DNA from: Epiperipatus broadwayi
Lineage: Eukaryota > Onychophora > Udeonychophora > Euonychophora > Peripatidae
DNA length: 64,000 nucleotides
Assembly (NCBI GenBank): GCA_028023455.1
Contig: JAQFVV010000978.1
Coordinates: 62,001 to 126,000, forward strand
Reading direction: 5' to 3'
How positions within the stretch are numbered: the stretch's first letter is position 1; each line of letters starts with the position of its first letter. The notes below the pieces were generated by a model that was given only the letters and a program-made list of their open reading frames with translations, was not told where the DNA came from and did no database searches. The translations under genes were made by a program, and so were the position numbers. Shown here piece after piece: positions 12,023-23,100 of the stretch.

Positions 12023-12734
12023 TTTTGATCCACTTTATGTTATATTATGAATATATTTTTTAATTTCATAATTACCTAACCAAAAAAAGACTGTTGTTTT
12101 TGCAGTGCTACTTAAAAAATAGTAAAAAAATCAAATCCACCAAATTTTTGTTACAAAATTCTGGCTTAAATAAAAATTAGATCAAGATTAACCCAAATGA
12201 TCTCTTTCTTTTGCCAGTACTATTTACACTTATAATGGCAGACATTTTTATTTGGGAAACAAAATATTTAATATGAAAATATCAAATAAAAATTAGTTAA
12301 ACAAAAAATTGTTTTTCATGTAATGTAAATATTTTTCAATTCATTTGTAATGCATTTTTATTCTGTATATACTGGAACTTTATTTTTAATTATCTGCTAA
12401 ATAAAATTTGTATTTTTTTGCAGAGCTGAATTCCTTTTTTACTTTCATTGTAGTCAGAATAAGATATTGAATAAAAATTAAGTATGAAAGTCCTATTTAT
12501 ATTAATATAATTACATTTTATTATAGTATATTGCCTAAATTTGTTTTTAATTACCTAATAAACAAATCTTGTAGAGAATTTTTATGGAAAGATGAATATT
12601 ACCATTACAACATGAGGATGATCTTGTTTTCATGTCACTAACCTATGACAATAATATAATCATCATTTCTTATGTTTACACAAGCTCTGATTACTTGGGC
12701 TTGCACTGATGGTACTATGGTATGGAGAGTTTAG
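12023..12734. other. AT-rich non-coding stretch
   Basis: Repeated short words (TTAATTATCTGCTAAATAAA and TTAATTACCTAATAAACAAA at about 12390 and 12548) hint at a diverged duplication. No gene seen. Confidence 0.4.
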
Positions 12735-12803
12735 ATTCTATATGAAAATAATTACTATACATATCAACTAGGGACTATAGAATCAGTTAAAGTTAAAAAT
12801 AGA

Positions 12804-13271
12804 GTGGGACTAAGGCAAGGGTGTCCTATGTCACTTATTTTGTTTTTGTTGTATTTGAGAAAAATGGAGAGAGCAATAGAACGATTAGGGAGAGGGATAG
12901 AGATACCATTAATAGGTGGCGAGAGAATATATACATTATCTGGTCTTTTATTTGCAGATGGTGTCTTTTTATGTGCAGAAAGAAGAAAAGATATGGGAGT
13001 TATGCTGAGGACATGTGCAAGGGTGGGTAAAGAGATGGGGATTAAGTTTAATGAAGAAAAATCAAAAGTAATGATGATTATTACTGGGGAAAGAGAAGAC
13101 AACGAATTTTTATTGGGGAATGTAAAATTAAGTGCGGGGAATAGATATAACTATTTGGAAATTGTCTTAAGTAATCAGAGAAATTGCTTGGACGAATGGG
13201 AGAAAAAATTGATACATGAAGCAAAGAAAAAAAAAGGGATTGATAAAGAAATTAACAGTGTTTTCATATAA
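12804..13271 (+). pseudogene. Reverse transcriptase fragment of the second LINE family
   Basis: A 155-codon frame with GLRQGCPMSLILFLLYL (motif B type), LLFADGVFLCAE at the position of the catalytic FADD box, and GIKFNEEKSKVM. The second aspartate of the box is replaced by glycine, which would abolish metal binding. The frame extends upstream without a methionine to about 12755. Palm motif A is missing because of the 5' truncation. Confidence 0.8.
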
Positions 13272-14175
13272 TAAATATGATGTAGTTAGAATTTTATGGA
13301 AGGGAATGGCAATAGCAGGGTTAACATATGGTAATGATGCATTATGTGTTAGTAATGGGGTATTAGATTACTTGAAAAAGTACAAAAAGAAGTAGAACAA
13401 CATGCCTTAGATGAAGATGTGTGGATGGCAAAGGAGGCAATTCAAGGAGAAATGGGATGGTCAAGTTTTTATATGAGGGATGCAAAAAGCAAAATGAAAA
13501 TGTTTGGTAGATTGTAGTTTATGGATAATAAAAGAATAGCCAAAATTGCATTTAATTGAGTTATGATTAAAGGGCAGGTGACAGAATGGGTGAGGAAGGT
13601 AATACGATATGCAGAAGATTTGGATAAAGCATTTATGTCAGTATACTTGTACAAAAAGGTGAGATGATTGTGTTAAGAGAATTGTCGAGTGTTATAGTGG
13701 TAAGGAATGGGATAGAAGAATAGATCCATTAATAAAGAATAGGGAGTTTGGAGAGGTGGAGAACTGGTATGGAAAGTAAAAAGAGTTAAAATATAAACAG
13801 AATATTAGGTATGAGTTAATTTATGATAATAGCAAGAAAAGTAGTTTACTGTTTAAGGCTTGAACAGGATCTTTAGCAACAGCAAATTATACACATAAAT
13901 GGAAAAATGTGAATGATTTAGTCTGCAAGTTGTGTAAGGAAGGCATAGAAAATATTAGGCATCTGTTAATTGAATGTAAAACCTTGAAAGCAGAAATGAT
14001 ACAAATAATAAAATTGTGGACGAATAAATATAAGGAAAGTGATTATACAGAAAGTGGGTTATTGATTTTTATGCTGGGTTTAGGAAAAGATAAGGGAGAG
14101 TTAGATATAAAGGCCATGGAGTTGACAAAGATTATGTTGTGGAAATGGGATGGAGCAGAATATGGGAAAACTTAG
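13272..14175 (+). pseudogene. C-terminal region of the second LINE family with zinc-finger-like motif
   Basis: Interrupted frames encode KMKMFGRLxFMDNKRIAKI, WVRKVIRYAEDLDK and, in 13909-14175, CKLCKEGIENIRHLLIEC, a C-x2-C-x9-H-x4-C arrangement. This kind of C-terminal finger occurs in several LINE clades and is thought to bind nucleic acid. Stops near 13518, 13558, 13670 and 13860 break the frame. The intact form can be compared at 27931-28692. Confidence 0.75.
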
Positions 14176-14290
14176 GATGGAGAATGGAAAGGGAAGGTAT
14201 AGTGGCTAACAGGTTTCTCTGGGCATTGTTGCTCAGAGATTTCTGACTTCGTATAAGGAGAAATCACAGTGCATCACATCACAACATTAC

Positions 14291-15642
14291 TCGCTGTAAC
14301 AATAATGCGCTTACAAAATGGATGAAAAAAAATCATGGACATCTTTTAAACAAAATGTTGAATTTTTAAATTACTATAATGAATAGTGAATTGGTGATCA
14401 AAATAAAAGATATAAATTAATGATGATTGCCATGGAAAATCTTTGTGCAAAAGTTCCTCATATATAAAGGGCCAAGCGTAGTGTATATTTTATTAATACG
14501 AGTAATAATTACAAAGAATTTTGTTTGGAGATCTTCAGAGAGGGTGCTGATAGCTTTTCAATTTTCCTTTTCTCACCTGCAACTACGGTGTAGAGCTATT
14601 TTTATGGTTTTATGTACATTTGATGATAGAAAATGAAAGTTTATAATATTGTCTTATTTTTTAAAAAAAATCTGATGAACTCAATATTCTACAATCATTG
14701 GGAAGTTGAAAGTAATATAACCCTGACTACCATGTCTTTGATTGTTAGGTTTTTTGTTCTCTGGCTTTGAGATCATTTGCAAGATTATTTCAAAAAGATT
14801 TTCTGCCAAATATAAGAATTGCAAAAAAAAAAAAAAAAAAGGAATTTTTGCCTAAAAAAAATATTCATGATTATTTTTTACACAATATTTGTATAATAAT
14901 TATTTAAAAACAATCGTATACATGATTATATTTTGATTTTATTTTAAAAAAATATGTTATCAAATTCAATCGTAAGAGTAAATAGAAAATTTTGATGTAA
15001 GGGTAAACAGAAAACTATGACAATAGGTCTGATATCACCTTTCTTTAACACTAAGTTAGAGGGCCATTTTTTCATATTTTAAAAATTACACAATTTTAAG
15101 ATTTAGAACAGAATTTGATAGATTTATGATGGCTTCACATTTATTCATTCACTTTTTAAAAATAAAGTAAAATCAACAAAGATTTTCAGTTGTGCTGACA
15201 TTCCTTTGCACCAGTCTAACCAGAATAAAGTTTATTGGTCTCACTTATTAAGCAATTTGATTCTTTCTTTCTTTTTTTTAAAAAAAAAGACAATTCCAAG
15301 CATTGGAAAAAAATTAACAGAAGCAATATTTTAGAAGATTTAAAAGATATACAACTTTTAATATAAACAAAATCCACAAATGTAGCCTTCCAAAGGGTGA
15401 CATAACACAACCATAAAGCAAAGTGTAGATTTAAATACAGATCTAATTCAATACAAGAAATCTAATGCAGTAAGTAAGCATATAACATAAAGTAAGGCCT
15501 CTTATAGGATAAATGCACAACAACTAAACAACTCCTCTCATAAACTAATCACATAGTAATTAATACATTATTTTATAAGAAGTGGATAGACCAATGGTTG
15601 ATCGATGATTTATTGTTACATTCTACAAATAATAATAATGAA
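14291..15642. other. AT-rich non-coding stretch
   Basis: Contains an A18 run near 14823, a T8A8 palindrome near 15273 and unique AT-rich sequence. No gene seen. Confidence 0.45.
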
Positions 15643-15689
15643 TAGTCACATGATCACCATCTCTTATACTAGCACATAATTGTTATAAA

Positions 15690-16021
15690 CAAGGCAAAAC
15701 TCTCCAACCAGTAGTGCCACCCTGTGCCAACCAGAGTAATCAATGGATGCCAGAAGGCTTGTGCATAAAATCCTTATCTAGTGCCTACTCATCCAATATC
15801 CCCAGACTAGTTTCTGACTAGTGGTCTTCATCAGCAAGGAGCCTTGAATCTGAGAGCACTGCACCTAGGCTCCTCACTGATGAAGGCCACAAGCCAGAAA
15901 CTAGTCTGGAGATATTAGATGAGTAGGTACTAGATAGGAATTTTATGCACATGCCTTCTGGCATCCATTCATCACTCTGTTTGGCACAGGATGGCATTAC
16001 TGTATGGAGAGTTTTGCCTTG
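15690..16021. repeat. Large foldback element with 155-bp arms, copy 1
   Basis: The left arm 15690-15844 and the inverted right arm 15867-16021 match along their whole length (CAAGGCAAAACTCTCCA at the tips, CAGAAGGC, CAGACTAGTTTCTG, AGGAGCCT at the loop edge) with about one difference in nine by eye. The loop is only about 22 bp. No open frame exists. A second, partly deleted copy is at 61025-61307, and shorter relatives of its centre appear near 3757, 29013 and 34307. Confidence 0.85.
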
Positions 16022-16133
16022 TTTAATAATGAATAGTAATAACAATCTAAGGTTTTTAAATATTAAATAATTCAATTGTAAAAAATACTAACTTTGCAAT
16101 GATATTCTAAAACAATAAAAAATAATTTAGGTT

Positions 16134-16224
16134 CTTTTTTTTATGTCAAAGCATTGACAGGGAAGAACGGGAAGCGAACCGGGCCAGCTGCTTGGAAGGC
16201 AGCTATCTAACCGCTAGGGACAAT
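16134..16224 (-). mobile_element. tRNA-Gly(TCC)-like SINE
   Basis: On the minus strand the sequence reads CTAGCGGTTAGATAGCTGCC, TTCCA at the anticodon position, then GCAGCTGGCCCGGTTCGCTT, closely resembling the D, anticodon and T arms of a tRNA-Gly with TCC anticodon. B-box-like GGTTCGCTTCC is present. A (T)n stretch at 16134-16141 gives the A-tail after GACAT. Because it lacks a matching acceptor stem and carries the ATGACATA-type tail of the other SINEs here, it is called a SINE and not a tRNA gene. Confidence 0.65.
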
Positions 16225-16429
16225 AATTTAGATTCTTTTAACTAATTAGCAGCGATAATAGCAATGAGACTTTTATTTTCTTAACATCCTATCAACACTT
16301 TCTTCCTTTAAAATGACGTAGGATTTATCTAAAGATAGATTTAAACATAATATTGACTAGCAAAATTAAATTTTATTTTGGTTCTTATGTCACTGGTTAA
16401 ATAAAATCAAGTTTTTAAAAAAATTCAAA

Positions 16430-16609
16430 TATAACTATCTATAATACTGTAATAACAATTTCATTTCACCCTTACTTTGTAATTACTAATACGCTGAAAA
16501 TAAATGCGTTACGGTGAAACTTTTATATGTAATAATTTGTAGGCTTTTTTATATCTAAGTTTCACCGTAACGCATTTATTTTCAGCGTATTAGTAATTAT
16601 AACTATCTA
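16430..16609. repeat. Perfect 43-bp inverted repeat flanked by a 12-bp direct repeat
   Basis: Bases 16480-16522 are the exact reverse complement of 16557-16599, with a 34-bp loop. The direct repeat TATAACTATCTA occurs at 16430-16441 and 16598-16609 and looks like a target-site duplication of a 156-bp insertion. The inserted DNA is asymmetric: 38 bp (16442-16479) lie left of the hairpin. No coding content or tRNA box is present. Perfect arms imply a recent origin or ongoing gene conversion. Confidence 0.8.
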
Positions 16610-17538
16610 ACAATAGCGAAGCTGAAGTGATGCAATAGGTAAAAGGGCATTTTGTTGTATCAAACACATAACTACGTACTCTAACAACAACAGCATAATA
16701 AAGAAATCTGAATTAGCAACAAAAAAAAAGTAATATGATATAAATCTAATTGCATATATAATAGATTGCATGAATTGTAGCCATGTGACAATTTCACTTC
16801 AAACACTTTTACTATTTAAATGGGTTTTCTGACATATGGATGTGACAAAAGGCAACGGACACAGAAACGTAATTAAAAAATAAAATAAATATGTATTATA
16901 AAAACTAAATATATTTTCCTTTAGTTTACAATTTAACAAAAGATAAATTATTTACTACTATTTACAATAAAATAAAATTAAAGAAACCTTTACATCGATT
17001 AATACATAAGTTAGATATAATACACATTCTTTTGCTTTTCGTTACCCCCCCCCCCTCTAAAAACTAAATTATGTTGGATGTTTTACAGAATACTACTTAG
17101 CACCAAATCAATTGCGAAAATTACTCCTCAGAATTTGATATTTTAAATTATCTTAGCTGTATTATTTACATTTTGATGAAAAATGTCAAATCCACAAATA
17201 ATTAACTATACAAAGATATTTTTCTAAAATACTTTTTTGGTAAACAAAAGCGTTTTTTCACCCTCGCTAGTTTTAATAAATACGTATTGATGGAATGTAT
17301 AAAAGGATCAACTATCAATTACAAAGGTAACTGTTTTTTAAGTTAAATGAATATATTATGTTTAAAAGAAATGTACACTGGTATATTTACATATGCAATC
17401 TTTTTTAAAAGAGTATTTATTCTAGGGCAAGTAAAATCCATGAACACATATGAACATTCCTTACTCTAGTTAATCTGGCACAAGCAGCTTTATTGACTCT
17501 GTGAATCTATTAATAAATTAATCAGAAAACATTTTATC
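16610..17538. other. AT-rich non-coding stretch with a C11 run
   Basis: A run of cytosines at about 17045-17055 stands out. No gene, tRNA box or inverted repeat was seen. Confidence 0.45.
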
Positions 17539-17555
17539 GCTATGAATAGTAGTTT

Positions 17556-17663
17556 TTTTTTTTTCATATGTCATAGCATCAGCCGGAATGCGAACCCACA
17601 GCCGTCTGCAACCAACTACTTGCTTGCAAGGCGGCTGCGATGACATTTCGGCTAACAACGCTT
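17556..17663 (-). mobile_element. tRNA-derived SINE (long variable-arm type), copy 1
   Basis: The minus strand starts AAGCGTTGTTAGCCGAAATG (A-box region) and contains GGGTTCGCATTC (B-box) and the tail GATGCTATGACATATGAAAA. The spacing with a long variable segment resembles a class II tRNA (Leu/Ser type). The target-site duplication GCTATGAATAGTAGTTT (17539-17555 and 17664-17680) shows retroposition by a LINE machinery. Three more copies are at 24208, 42257 and 62347. Confidence 0.88.
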
Positions 17664-17680
17664 GCTATGAATAGTAGTTT

Positions 17681-19439
17681 GCCAGCATTTTTTGTTCATT
17701 TGAGGTTTCCATATATTGTAATAAAGTACTAAAAGACGTTTTATGATTTTAGCAATGATTTCTCAGCTATGCCTAAAAGCTTGACAACTCAACATCTTAT
17801 CATGTGACAAATGCAAATTTTTATTGGACAATCAACGCTGCTCATCTTTGAGATAAAAATGAATATTTATTTTTGACCGGCAGGAAATTGTAAAATTATT
17901 TTTATATAATTATTTCAGTACTAAATAAACACCTCTGTGTAAGTAAATTGGATCCTTTATTCATATAATGTACCCAGTGATGCCAATGAAAAGGTGATTG
18001 GTTCTTTCTTCAAACTGCTTGTAGTACCACCTATAAATCGATGTATTAAATAGCACCACATTAGCTATTCATTATAAAAATTTTAAAGCCCTAACATACT
18101 TGCATAATATGATCTGAAATGTGACAATGTGTTTCATGATTTCTGGTTCCTGTCATCACAAAAACTTGCAAATCCATTTGAAAACATTTTTGTAATTCAT
18201 AGTTCCGTTGACCTACACACTTTGAATTATTTTAAACGTTCCCATCGTAGTTTAGTTCAATTTAAAATCAAAGTTAATGCTGGCGCGTTATTTCATGTGG
18301 GTTAAGGTACAAAATATCTTGCCACATTTTATCTTATAATTTAATATCCAGATACTTTAGTGCTTTAACATTTTGTAGTTAATGCATAAATTATATCGCT
18401 ACTTAACACATATAATGATTCAAAGATGACGTTGAGATAGCTTGGAGAGAGAACTAATCAATTTTCACTAGACACAATGTATAGATTGTTTTTCCGAAAG
18501 CAGGTAGAATAACTAGCAAAGTCCTACGACTAAATGATAATATTTGATTATTGTCAGTGACAGTTTGCTACTACTTTTTATAAAAGATAGATTAAAATCG
18601 TAATTCAAATTCAGTTAAATTTCTGTATATTTATTATAGCATTTATGAAAAATAAACAAACTATAAACTACCCATATTAAAATAATACAAGTGTGTGTGT
18701 TTTATGTCAAAGATCTTCTTTACCTAGAAAATCTTAATTTAATGTAGATTATCTTTGTAGCAAATATTTTAAGTTTCGTTTTAAAAAATAGCTCAAATAT
18801 ACTATTTTAAACCACTATTTTAAACCTTTACGTATAAAGAGAGAGAAATCGAGAATTTTGAAATAGTTACAGTACCAATAAGTTTATATAAATTAAAAAA
18901 TGAAAGAAAAAAACAACTTTAAACAATCTATTTACAATTTCTAAAATAATCACAATTAAATAGTCTTATTACAATCACAATTTTAGTTATTTAAAATACA
19001 GTTTTCAAATACAATAGGATAATTGAACGTCTAGAATAAAAGAAAAGCAATCTTTAAATAGTCTATAAAGCATTTATGTAAATATAAAGCTTCTCGCCCC
19101 TGGTGTTTATTTAAATAGATTTATAAAATTTATAAATCAATTTATTTAAACTGATTTATAAAAACTTTATCATAAAAGCTTTAGAAATTCGACGTCTAGT
19201 TTACGCATGGTCTCCTATTCTCACATTTTAATTCTTAAAAGATGTATCTGAAGCTTAAAAGGTTTATCTATTTTTTTATGTTCTTGAGGCGTGAAATCAT
19301 TAATAATTTTATATTCAGTTAAGCTTATTATTATTTAGAGAAAGAAAATAGCTAACTTGAATTACTGCAGAATATTATAAGCGATTTAGAAACAAAGAAA
19401 GATCGTTTTGAAATCTAAATTTACAATCATCCTAAATTA
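17681..19439. other. Unique AT-rich stretch
   Basis: About 1.75 kb with no reading frame, repeat border or tRNA-like signal that I can support. CpG dinucleotides are more frequent than in the 28-35 kb region. Confidence 0.4.
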
Positions 19440-20290
19440 TTTCTATACTTATCGCAACAAATCGATAGCGTTTTTATTAATGAAATCACGTAAAAAAAAA
19501 AGGCCGAAAAACTGCCAGTAAAGATATTGACGTTAAGTTATAGAAGTTCGGCGTCAAAACGTTGGCCGTAATTAGAAAAGGTTATGCGAACATGTGCATG
19601 GGCGTGCGAAGAGAAAATAATCGAACTCCATTTGAGAAGTAAACTGTTAAATCTTTGACGGCAGCAGAGAATATAAAAGCAATTGTATATATAAGAAACT
19701 TTGCGAACTTATTGTTAAAGGCTTTATATCAAACTGAAAGAAATTAAAAGCAATCAACTGTAAAATTTTATAGATGGCAAATTTTGAATACTTAAGATAT
19801 TAAATTATTCTTTAACGAGTTTCACGTTATTCTGCCGAATGAAATAAGAGAAAAGCATTTGACAAAAAAAGAAAATCGCCTTTATACGACTTAAATTTAG
19901 CGCGGAGAATGAACAACCGTATTATACACTCAATAAACCGAAAATAAAAACTGTACTAACAAATGTCGCGGTGGATTGACGTTCGCACTCATTTGAAATA
20001 ATCAATTATAAAACAACATTTAAAGTTCTATTATAAATAAAATATGTGATAGGTTATTTATTGCTTTGAAAAAAGGGGGTGTAGACAGGTCGCAATCTCG
20101 CGCGTGAAAAATGACCACTTTAGCAAAATAATGAAATTTTAATTAAATAGAAAATAAAAACTTCCTATAACGTTCTATTTCCTTGTCTAACGCTATCATT
20201 GCGCTTTTTAACATTTTTTTTTTAAAAAAAATAACAAAAATTGTGGTATTTTGTGATTGTAAAATAAATATTCCATCCGCCATATCTTTG
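19440..20290. promoter_or_regulatory. CpG-retaining, ORF-less segment with a TATA-like box
   Basis: I count about 35-40 CpG dinucleotides in roughly 850 bp, far above the neighbouring AT-rich DNA, with clusters such as CTCGCGCGTG and GTCGCGGTGG. A TATAAAAG box lies at 19672-19679 on the plus strand, preceded by GACGGCAGCAGAGAA. No credible coding exon is visible on either strand. Known behaviour: unmethylated promoters and enhancers keep CpGs while methylated DNA loses them. Inference only: a promoter or enhancer. A leader exon or non-coding RNA is possible. Confidence 0.35.
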
Positions 20291-20559
20291 GCAAAACATA
20301 ATAATAAAAATGGTTTTATTTTTCTCTTCGAAGTTTAATTTAAAAAATGGAGTACTGCTTTTTATAATTAAAAAAAAAAAGAGAGATAATTTATTATTAT
20401 TATATATGATTACTGCATTTCGTGCTGTGCAGATAATTATTAAGATTTATAAATACTTTAAAACACCTAATAATTGTAATTATTTACAAAATGGTGTAAT
20501 ATTTGAATTATGTCGACAATTATAGTAACGTAAATGAAGTTAAACAAAAATGATTACTT

Positions 20560-20960
20560 TTTCAAGAAAAACAAAGATTTCTTAATAGAGAAACTTATGA
20601 ATATCTTTTAATGTCTTTAGTATTACCAATTCTAAATCATGGCAGTATTGTTTAGAACTCTGACAACCAATTTCTCAATGGAGCATTGAATGCTGTACAA
20701 AAAAAATTTACAAGTTAATTCTCCTCATGTTTCTTTAAAGATATGAAAATTTAGATATTTTCTTTCTTGCAAAAGTAGTCAAAGGACAATTCGACCTAGT
20801 GAAACATGGTATGAACATTGCTAAATTTCGAACTAATCCTTTTTTAAGAGATTCAGTATTATTTAGATATCCAAGGTTACTTAATGCCTTTTATCATCAT
20901 ATTGATATTCGTCATTTAACTGTGAATAAAATAAAAAGTGTAATCAGTATATATAAATAA
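20560..20960 (+). mobile_element. LINE fossil, C-terminal to RT (CR1/Jockey-like)
   Basis: Plus-strand frames read RETYEYLLMSLVLPILNHGS then IV-stop-N, matching the LxLPILEYGSxVW region that follows the RT domain in CR1/Jockey-type LINEs. It continues with AVQKKFT and, in another frame, KFRTNPFLRDSVLFRYPRLL through a stop near 20960. Several frame changes and stops exist. The upstream catalytic domain is absent. Confidence 0.55.
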
Positions 20961-20961
20961 T

Positions 20962-21132
20962 TGTAATATCTAGTAAAATGAAAATACATACAGAAATGGT
21001 AGTTTGGTGGTCGAGAGGTCAGCACAGCTGCCTTACAAGCAGTTGTCCCGGGTTAGCGGGTTCGCTTCTCGGCTGATGATATGACACAGCTACCTTTTTT
21101 CTGTATGTACTTTCATTTTACCAGATATTACA
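20962..21132 (+). mobile_element. Hairpin element with a tRNA-like core
   Basis: Arms of about 40 bp (20962-21001 and inverted 21091-21132; TGTAATATCTxGTAAAATGA, then AxTACATACAGAAA and GGTAG) flank a tRNA-like middle at 21007-21074. The middle has GGTGGTCGAGAGGTCAGCAC (A-box type), CTGCCTTACAAGCAG (anticodon-arm type) and GCGGGTTCGCTTCTC (B-box type). The middle is close to the SINE cores in this window. SINEs do not normally have long terminal inverted repeats, so this may be a SINE captured inside a foldback element, or a foldback built around a pol III unit. Confidence 0.65.
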
Positions 21133-21223
21133 TTGGCTCAGAAAAGAAAAAAACTTAGTAACAACTAAATTAGAAATAATTATAGTATATTTATATAATA
21201 CTATTTTTGTTTTATTTACCCTT

Positions 21224-21575
21224 GACCATACACATGTAAAAAGATAAATGACCCCCAATATATATATATATGCTTTGAGTGTTTCATATTGATTTTTCAA
21301 TGAAGTGGACACTGAATTGTTGGAAGGGCAAAAAGATTGAAGCCTGTCCATTAAAATATAAGGGACTGCTATCGTAATATAAGCCAAGCACTGGTTGTAT
21401 ATATGTGTGGAAGGTTATGATCTGGCCCAACTAATGAGTGCTGGTTTTACATAAATATGTGTATTGGGGATCATTTATCTTTTTCGCATGTGTATGGTCA
21501 TATGTATCGGATGTTTGAGATGGATTAAAGGATGAATATAGATTGAAAATCCTAAGTTCAAATCCCTCTATTTAC
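21224..21575 (+). repeat. ACATGTG-armed repeat family, foldback copy
   Basis: The left arm 21224-21262 (GACCATACACATGTAAAAAG) pairs with 21462-21499 (ATCTTTTTCGCATGTGTATG region). Between them are family blocks AGATTGAAGCCTGTCCATTA, AATATAAG and CAACTAATGAGTGCTGGTTT. A B-box-like GTTCAAATC follows near 21565. Other copies are at 9745, 22735, 30345, 43200-43960 and 51330. Confidence 0.65.
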
Positions 21576-21608
21576 TTTAGAAAATATTCAGTATACTGAA
21601 TGGAATAG

Positions 21609-21610
<2 letters not shown>

Positions 21611-21666
<56 letters not shown>

Positions 21667-21691
21667 GTTGTTATTATTGTTGTTGTTGTTG

Positions 21692-21771
<80 letters not shown>
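21611..21771. repeat. (TTA)n microsatellite with a (TTG)n interior
   Basis: About 160 bp of TTA repeats with an interrupted GTT block at about 21666-21698. The apparent poly-Asn or poly-Leu frames are products of the repeat. Confidence 0.95.
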
Positions 21772-22734
21772 TGTGAATAGCATTTTGTCTATTCATAACT
21801 TTTTCAACATAAACTAGTTTATGGTTGTTTCTCCCCTTATAGTTTATACACTGATTGATCAACTATAGTTAGCATCATTTTGTATCAAGCTGCCCCAAAA
21901 AGATATTAGTAATAGAATATTAAAAATAAATAAAAAGCGATAAGAAAAAAAATATACAAACTCTTCTTTAAAGGATTGTTAAAGAGAAGAGGATGAAACT
22001 GCTGTATTTGAGTTTAGAGAAGACGAAACTGTAGTCGAGTTTATGGTAGAGAAGAGAAGATGCTGTTTTTGAGTTTAAAACAGAGGAAGGAAAATGAAAC
22101 TGCTTGTACATATAATTTAATTAATTAAGACAGAAGAGGGAAGAAAAATGGCAAATAGTTTAAAATAGAAATACAGTCAATAGATGAAAAAGATTTTATT
22201 TTCTAAGACACTTCATTTGCCAAAGAGGTGAATCCACTTTAAAACAAATAATTCTGAAATAAAAAAAAAGGTAAGCAAACTTTTTTTTTTTCATATTCAA
22301 ATTAGATTTACTGTTAGTAAGTAATAAATTTTACTGGTTTAGCAAAGTAATTTGACATTTCTGATATTTTACTGCCGACTAGTTTCAGTACTTAATAACT
22401 AAGAACTTTAGTAATAATTTAAATAACGATCTCTTGCTGAGAACACACACGCTAAAGAGATCATTAAAATTTAAGGTGTACCTTTAAAGAATAATAAATA
22501 ATAATGAACTGTATTAATGGAGTGGAATGCAATAGGTAAATTGATCGTTATATCTTAATGCCTAAAAATTTCAACCTGTTTTAGAGGGAAAATATTACAT
22601 ATATGCATGTAAAGATTAAAAAGAAGAATGAAATATCATCAACAGCTGTTACTTATAAAGCATAGACATTCTAATGCCAGAAAAACAAAGGTTAGAGACA
22701 AAAAAAAAAATTAAAAATTAATTTTGAACACAGA
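21772..22734. other. AT-rich stretch with an imperfect tandem segment
   Basis: Between 21978 and 22106 there are roughly 45-50 bp units sharing GAAACTG, GAGTTTA and AGAGAAGA blocks. One frame reads EEDETAVFEFREDETVVEF. This may be a relic of an acidic low-complexity exon or simply a tandem repeat. The rest shows no gene. Confidence 0.35.
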
Positions 22735-23100
22735 CTTTTAAGCTTTCTTCAGCTATCTTCTTCATCTTATATAATCAATACACATGATCACACACATGTA
22801 AATAACATAAATGATCTCCAATATATGTATTATGGGATGAAACAGCACTCATCAATTGGTCCAGATCATCATCTCCCACACACATATACAATCAATGTTC
22901 AGTTTATATTAAGATAGCAAATCTTCAAACTTTAATGGGCAGACTTCAATCTTCTCTGCCCTCCAACTCTTCAGCCATCCATATCATTGAAAATCTGTTG
23001 ATGAAATGCTCAAACCTTGGTTGATGCCTATATTATTGTTATACCCATGTTGACCTTAAGTCACTCTGTCATCTCATAATATGACCTTAATATGTCCATT
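22735..23100 (-). repeat. ACATGTG-armed repeat family, copy
   Basis: The complement of the family blocks is clear: CACTCATCAATTGGTCCAGA, AATGGGCAGACTTCAATCTT, CTCCAACTCTTCAGCCATCC and CCCATGTTGACCTTAAGTCA. It extends further than the 21224 copy on the side containing TTGACCTTAAGTCACTCTG, which is also seen as GTGACTTGAGGTCAACATAG at 43527. Confidence 0.7.

Larger units (their letters stand above)
12735..14290 (+). mobile_element. Second LINE family (CCHC-finger type), copy 1, 5'-truncated
   Basis: The coding strand shows an RT fragment followed by a long C-terminal region and a CxxC...HxxxxC finger, ending with a CATCA-type tail at about 14271-14285. The 3' untranslated part (GGTTTCTCTGGGCA through AAGGAGAAATCACAGTGCAT) is shared with the two copies at 26925-28640. 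The element starts abruptly inside the RT domain. Several stop codons lie in the C-terminal half, so it is a fossil. Confidence 0.85.

Noticed and set aside
16145-16222. Functional tRNA-Gly gene
   Set aside because: The acceptor stem does not pair and an ATGACATA-type SINE tail with A-run follows.
20998-21075. Functional tRNA gene
   Set aside because: Anticodon-arm and T-arm-like words exist but no acceptor stem closes the cloverleaf; it lies within the inverted-repeat element.
21577-21783. Open frame encoding poly-asparagine
   Set aside because: It is a direct translation of the (TTA)n microsatellite. No flanking coding signal.
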